A stretch of 64,000 bases of DNA from JAVJSD01 sp040219575. Lineage in GTDB: Bacteria > Planctomycetota > Planctomycetia > Pirellulales > Pirellulaceae. The notes below the pieces were generated by a model, which was given only the letters and a program-made list of their open reading frames with translations, ran no database searches and was not told the origin of the DNA. Where the stretch lies: NCBI GenBank assembly GCA_040219575.1, contig JAVJSD010000080.1, forward strand, positions 1 through 64,000, in the 5' to 3' direction. The position numbers and the translations under genes are program-made. Of the stretch, positions 59,961-64,000 are shown piece by piece (the stretch's first letter is position 1; each line of letters opens with the position of its first letter).

Positions 59961-62900
59961 ATGTCGGACACCCAGCCCAGAGAAACGATGTCGCGCCAGC
60001 GCGACCACCAGAGCGAGTTGCTCGCCCACTGGGAGGCGGCTTGGGACGAGGGCCGGGGTGAGGACCTCTCTCCGCGACAACTCGCCCCCCAGGGTCCGCC
60101 CGCGCTGTGGGACGCCCTGGCCGAAGACATCGCCTTCCTGAAAGGCTTCGGCCGCAAATTCAATCCGGACCCCAAGCCCAGGACCGAGGACGAGGCCGCC
60201 AGCTTCCAGGCCGACGGCTACCAGGGCCTGCACGAGATCAACGAAGGCGGCCAGGGGAAGGTGATCCTGGCTCGGGACGTCAAGCTCGATCGGGAAGTCG
60301 CCGTCAAGCGCCTGAAGCGGCACTGGCTGTGGAACGACTCGGCCCAGCGCCGGCTGGCGCGGGAGGCGCACATCACGGGACGGCTCGAACACCCCAGTGT
60401 GATTCCCATCTACGGCTTCGGCCGCGACGCCAAGGGAAGTCCCTACTACGCGATGCGCTACCTCCGCGAGGAGCGGACCCTGGAGGACGTGATCGCCGGC
60501 GTGCGCGGCATCGCCGACCCCGCGGACCGGCTCAGCGCGTCTCGCAAGCTGCTGCGCGATTTCGTCACGATTTGCCAGACGATCGATTACGCCCACAGCC
60601 GCGGCGTCATTCACCGCGACCTGAAGCCCAGCAACATCATGATCGGCGACTACGGCGAGATCTTCGTCGTCGACTGGGGACTGGCCAAACTGCTTGGCGA
60701 GAAAGACGATGGCCGACAAGAGCAGGATCCGCCGTCGGCGGCCTCGGCGAATCTGGCGAAGTCGCTGACCGTGGGCGTGGCCGGAACGCTCGGCTACATG
60801 AGCCCCGAACAAGCCACCGAGACGCGCACCGTCGGCAAGCCGAGCGATGTCTTCAGCCTCGGCGCCACGCTGTATCACCTGCTCACCGGCGAGCCTCCCT
60901 TCAACGGCGAATCGGCGTCGGAGATTCTGGCGAAGATCAAAGCGGGCAAGTTCGCCGCACCGCGGAGCGTCGATCCAAACACGCCCGCCGCCCTGGAGGC
61001 GATCTGCATCAAGGCGATGGCGACCGAGGAGGCGGATCGCTACGCCAGCGCCGGCGCGATCGCCGACGACCTGGCGCGTTGGCTGGACGATCGGCCCGTC
61101 AACGTCTGGCCCGATCCCTGGGTCACCACGGCCCGGCGGTGGATGAAGCGTCACCGTCTGCTGGTCGCCAGCGGCGGCGCGGCGCTGGTGGTGGCGATGG
61201 TCTCGCTGCTGATCGCCACGGTGTTCCTGGAAGCGGCCCGTCAGCGAGAGCGCAAAGCCAACCTCGATCTGGCCGCCGCCAACGGTCTGCTGGAGTCGCA
61301 AAACACCGAACTGCGCCGACCGCGCTACGCCACGCAGTTTCAACTGGCCAGCGCGCTGTACGACGAGTTGGACGTCGCCGAGGCGGAGCGGATTCTGGAC
61401 TCGACCGACGCCGACCTGCGGGGACTGGAGTGGACGCAGTTGAAACGCGCCTGCCGCACGCCCGCCACGCTGCCGATCCGCAGCCCTTTCCAACTCGAGG
61501 CGGGCGCGTCGATCAGCGGCTCGGCGATGTCGCCCGACGGCCGATATTTCGCCGCCGCCTTTCGCACGTTCTCGCTCAACAACCCCTTCCAGTGGAACGT
61601 CCGCGTGGTCGAACTCCCCTCGGGAAAACTGCGCTACAGCAAACGCGGCGAGGGAGTCGTCGCCGCCATCGAGTTCTCGCCCGACGGACGGCGGCTGGCG
61701 GCGGCCGTCGAACCGCCGCCGGAAGATTTTCAGCCCGGCCGATTGGGCGAGGGTTTCTCGCGGCGCGACCCAATCTCGCCAGCGCGGCCGACGCTCGAGC
61801 GCGGCACGGCGCCCACATTGCAGCCCCCCGCCGACGCGAAGCCGGCCATCTCGCCGCGCGCGGAGTTTCTGGTATGGGAGATGAAGACCGGCGAACCGCA
61901 GGAGAACATCGACGGCGAAGCCTACCAGCGCGACTTCACCGGCGCTGCTGCGTACGAAGTCACCAGGATGACCGCCGGCGAGGAAGTGCAGTTTCGCTAC
62001 GACGGCCAACCGGTCCACGCGATGCTGAAGATCTCCTTCACGCTGGCCGCCGAGAAGCCGGCGGAGGATCCCGCCAAGCTCACCTTGAAGGAGATGCTGG
62101 CGCGAACCCGTACGATTCTGATTCCCGCCATGTCGCCCCTGCAAACCGCCGCCCTCAGTCCGGATCGCACGATCCTCGCCACCGCCCATGAGGACGGCGG
62201 CATCCGCCTGTGGACCGTGCCGCAGGGCCGGCAGATCGACATGATCGCCGCGCCGTCGAACCGCATTTCGCAGTTGCGATTTACGCCGGACGGCCAGCGT
62301 GTGGTTTACGCCGGCGAGCAGGGCGTGTGGGTCTCGCAACTTCCCCCGGGACCGGATCGCCTGGCGGTCGACGCAGACTGGCCCACCACACAACAGGTTC
62401 AGCAGATCCGCAAGTCCGCCGACGGCGGCACGGCGGCGACGCTCGACGCGCAGGACATGCTGCGTGTGTGGGAGACCGCCACGGGAAAACCGCGACTCGA
62501 AATGCAATTTGCGCATTTGGTCGCGGAGCCGTGGATTCGCGACTTCGCGCTCAGTTCCGACGGCGCCCTGCTGGCGATCGCCGAAGCGGACATGAAGACG
62601 CGAATCGTTCGGGTCTCTGCAGGCGCGGAAGTGACGATCTCCAATCTGACGGGTCCGCTGGTGTTCAAACCGGGCGCGTCGCAGTTGATCGCCTGCCGTG
62701 GGGACGGCCGCACGCTGGTGGTGGTCGACGCCCACAGCGGCGAGGTTCTCAAGCAGATCGAGACGTCCGAAATCAGCTCGCCAGCCGGCCCCAGGGGGAG
62801 TCTGCCGCGACGGCTGGCGTGTACTCCGGCCGGCGATCGGTTGGTGGTCTTGCCGGCGTCGGGCTCGAGCGAATCCCTTCAGATCTGGAATCTGACAACC

Positions 62901-63323
62901 GGACAGCCCGAGAAGGTGCCCGAGAAGGTGGTGGAACGTGAATTGGGCGGTCGCTACGGAGGTGTGCGGCGCCTGTGGTTCAGCCCCGACGGCGCGCTGG
63001 CCGTCGTCGTGTTCAACGAGGGTGAATTGGCGCAGGTCTGGGAGACCGAGAAGTGGCGCGTGGCGGCCGTGCTGAACGGCCATCGCGGCGCCATCACCGA
63101 CGTGGCGTTTTCCCGCGACGGCAGCCGCATCGCCACCGCCTGCCAGCTGGGGACCGTCCGGCTGTGGGACGCCAAGACGGGGGCGCACTTATGGACCTTC
63201 AGCGACAACTCCGGGCCTCCCGAGCCCTTCTGGTTCGTCACCTTCGCCGACGACGACCGGGAACTGATCGCCGGCTCCGCCAAGGGCGTCGTGGCTTGGC
63301 GCAGCGCCTCGCAGGCGCCGTAA
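59961..63323 (+). CDS. Transmembrane serine/threonine kinase fused to a WD40 domain
   Basis: 1120 residues. Kinase domain about 85-380: EINEGGQGKVILA (Gly loop), K116 in VAVKRL, H218-R-D220 in VIHRDLKPSNI, D238 in VVDWGLAKL (DWG replaces DFG), and GTLGYMSPEQATETR. A transmembrane helix follows at about 400-427 (LLVASGGAALVVAMVSLLIATVF). The rest is WD40-like blades, such as HRGAITDVAFSRDGSRIATACQLGTVRLW at the end. It is oriented with a cytoplasmic kinase and a WD40 region across the membrane. It diverges from the ECF sigma gene and is its probable partner. Confidence 0.94.
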   Translation: MSDTQPRETMSRQRDHQSELLAHWEAAWDEGRGEDLSPRQLAPQGPPALWDALAEDIAFLKGFGRKFNPDPKPRTEDEAASFQADGYQGLHEINEGGQGKVILARDVKLDREVAVKRLKRHWLWNDSAQRRLAREAHITGRLEHPSVIPIYGFGRDAKGSPYYAMRYLREERTLEDVIAGVRGIADPADRLSASRKLLRDFVTICQTIDYAHSRGVIHRDLKPSNIMIGDYGEIFVVDWGLAKLLGEKDDGRQEQDPPSAASANLAKSLTVGVAGTLGYMSPEQATETRTVGKPSDVFSLGATLYHLLTGEPPFNGESASEILAKIKAGKFAAPRSVDPNTPAALEAICIKAMATEEADRYASAGAIADDLARWLDDRPVNVWPDPWVTTARRWMKRHRLLVASGGAALVVAMVSLLIATVFLEAARQRERKANLDLAAANGLLESQNTELRRPRYATQFQLASALYDELDVAEAERILDSTDADLRGLEWTQLKRACRTPATLPIRSPFQLEAGASISGSAMSPDGRYFAAAFRTFSLNNPFQWNVRVVELPSGKLRYSKRGEGVVAAIEFSPDGRRLAAAVEPPPEDFQPGRLGEGFSRRDPISPARPTLERGTAPTLQPPADAKPAISPRAEFLVWEMKTGEPQENIDGEAYQRDFTGAAAYEVTRMTAGEEVQFRYDGQPVHAMLKISFTLAAEKPAEDPAKLTLKEMLARTRTILIPAMSPLQTAALSPDRTILATAHEDGGIRLWTVPQGRQIDMIAAPSNRISQLRFTPDGQRVVYAGEQGVWVSQLPPGPDRLAVDADWPTTQQVQQIRKSADGGTAATLDAQDMLRVWETATGKPRLEMQFAHLVAEPWIRDFALSSDGALLAIAEADMKTRIVRVSAGAEVTISNLTGPLVFKPGASQLIACRGDGRTLVVVDAHSGEVLKQIETSEISSPAGPRGSLPRRLACTPAGDRLVVLPASGSSESLQIWNLTTGQPEKVPEKVVERELGGRYGGVRRLWFSPDGALAVVVFNEGELAQVWETEKWRVAAVLNGHRGAITDVAFSRDGSRIATACQLGTVRLWDAKTGAHLWTFSDNSGPPEPFWFVTFADDDRELIAGSAKGVVAWRSASQAP

Positions 63324-63652
63324 TACGGCGCGCATCCTCAAATGACGGGGCAGGCGCGCAGCGGCCGAAGAGCCTCGCGGCGCGAAAAAAATATCTCCGC
63401 CGCATCACCCCCGCTGGGCCGGCCGGAACGCTCTTAGATCGTACACAGGTCGCGGCGGCCTCCGCCGGCCGGTCATTGTCGGTTTTCTCAAGCGTTTTCC
63501 CCTCGGAGCCTCCCCCGACAGGTCAACCGTTCCCTCGAACCGGGTCACAACCCATCGCCCTCGCGCTCACCACTCCGATCGTTACCGTTGTGGGAAACTC
63601 GCCGCCTGCGTTTCAGAAACGCCCCGCCCCAGACCGCACCCCAATCACCTCG

Positions 63653-63789
63653 CCTACTCACCTACTCACCTACTCACCTACTCACCTACTCACCTACTCA
63701 CGACGACAAGTCGTCGGCTTGGAGTGGGGACGCCCGTCGCCGCCACCACTCACCACTCACCACTCACCACGCACCACGCACCACGCACC
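63653..63789 (-). repeat. rep-B tract in inverted orientation
   Basis: CCTACTCA octamers, core CGACGACAAGTCGTCGGCTT, then CACCACTCACCACTCACC units with CACGCAC variants. Orientation is opposite to all other tracts in the window. Upstream, 63324-63652 contains no gene that I can see. Confidence 0.85.
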
Positions 63790-63804
63790 AAAAGAGGAAC
63801 TCCC

Positions 63805-64000
63805 ATGTCTTCCGTCATCCTTTCCTGGTCCGGTCACGGCAACGAACTCGATCGACGTCAGGAGCTCTATTTTCATCTTGCTGAGTTGGCGGAGCGCAGT
63901 CGCTTGCGCGCCGCCGCCGATCAACCGAACCGGCTGAGTTTTCTCGAAACTCTCGCACAGCAACGCCGCGAAGGCGTTTCGACGCCGCCGTTCGTCCGCG
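63805..64000 (+). CDS. Partial gene at the right edge, hypothetical
   Basis: The first 65 residues of a frame still open at the end of the window. SVILSWSGHGNELDRRQELYFHLAELAERSRLRA and SFLETLAQQRREGVSTPPFV show no family pattern that I recognise. AGAGGAA stands six bases before the ATG, a good Shine-Dalgarno sequence. Confidence 0.7.
   Translation, partial: MSSVILSWSGHGNELDRRQELYFHLAELAERSRLRAAADQPNRLSFLETLAQQRREGVSTPPFVR

Noticed and set aside
59868..63188. A 1106-codon frame opposite the kinase-WD40 gene
   Set aside because: Composition is Arg/Ala/Gly/Leu-rich without motifs; the sense frame has full kinase and WD40 signatures.

Overview
The window is GC-rich (by eye about two thirds G+C) and gene-dense. 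It most likely comes from a planctomycete, plausibly of the Pirellulales; this is inferred from gene content, not from a marker-gene search. Supporting content: a planctomycete/verrucomicrobia-type bacterial microcompartment (BMC) locus, a DUF1501 protein with a Tat-like signal overlapping a WD40 gene, an ECF sigma factor divergent from a Ser/Thr kinase-WD40 fusion, LpxB (so lipid A and an outer membrane), and many short dispersed palindromic repeats.

Layout. 0.3-9 kb: a large secretin-like protein (minus strand), then ileS and purN. 9.2-18.6 kb: the BMC locus on the plus strand, in the order DeoR regulator, PduL phosphotransacylase, two hexameric shell proteins, acetate kinase, pentameric shell protein, CoA-acylating aldehyde dehydrogenase, pentamer, a 93-aa protein of unknown function, pentamer, class II sugar-phosphate aldolase, lactate/malate-type dehydrogenase. 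By analogy with the studied locus of this type, it should cleave fuculose- or rhamnulose-phosphate and process lactaldehyde via the acyl-CoA and acyl-phosphate, yielding ATP. 18.7-23.4 kb: two divergent zinc-ribbon genes and a DsbD-like protein. 23.4-25 kb: arsenic genes (arsI-arsC divergent from arsR). 25-33.5 kb: glycosylasparaginase-like hydrolase, MOSC protein, a 30-aa candidate membrane peptide, lidless Hsp70 facing a Ser/Thr kinase, 2-hydroxyacid dehydrogenase, lpxB. 33.8-43.7 kb: secreted TPR/DUF2135-like protein, pyrB with a catalytically degenerate pyrC-type partner, membrane-anchored repeat protein, terpenoid-cyclase-fold-like secreted protein, APC permease, SIMPL protein, DUF4304-like protein. 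44.3 kb: tRNA-Cys. 45-58.8 kb: small proteins, GntR regulator divergent from a Tat-signal TIM-barrel isomerase, Xer recombinase, galE, DUF1501-WD40, endonuclease/phosphatase-family protein, ABC permease, methyltransferase-like protein, class V aminotransferase, membrane protein. 59-63.3 kb: ECF sigma and kinase-WD40 pair. A truncated gene reaches the right edge.

Repeats are the second theme. I recognise ten dispersed families, named here by their ends or core. rep-A: GTAGCGGAAGTCGCCAGACT, two hairpin arms inverted to each other. rep-B: tandem GTGAGTG/GTGAGTA heptamers and TGAGTAAG octamers with a core CCAAGCCGACGACTTGTCGT. rep-C: GCCGACGCTGGCAGCGTCGG. rep-D: GTAGCATGG...CCATGCTAC. rep-E: GACGGCAAGCCGCAGGCGAC. 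rep-F: GCGCCTCTGCGTCTTTGCGC. rep-G: GAGCCCGTTGCGCCAGCAAG. rep-H: AATCTGCAATCTGAAATCTG. rep-I: CGTTTAGCCGCAGGCCCGGC. rep-J: CACTGGTGG...CCACCAGTG. They fill most intergenic gaps, supply the stop codons of several genes, and one (rep-C) lies in frame inside ileS.
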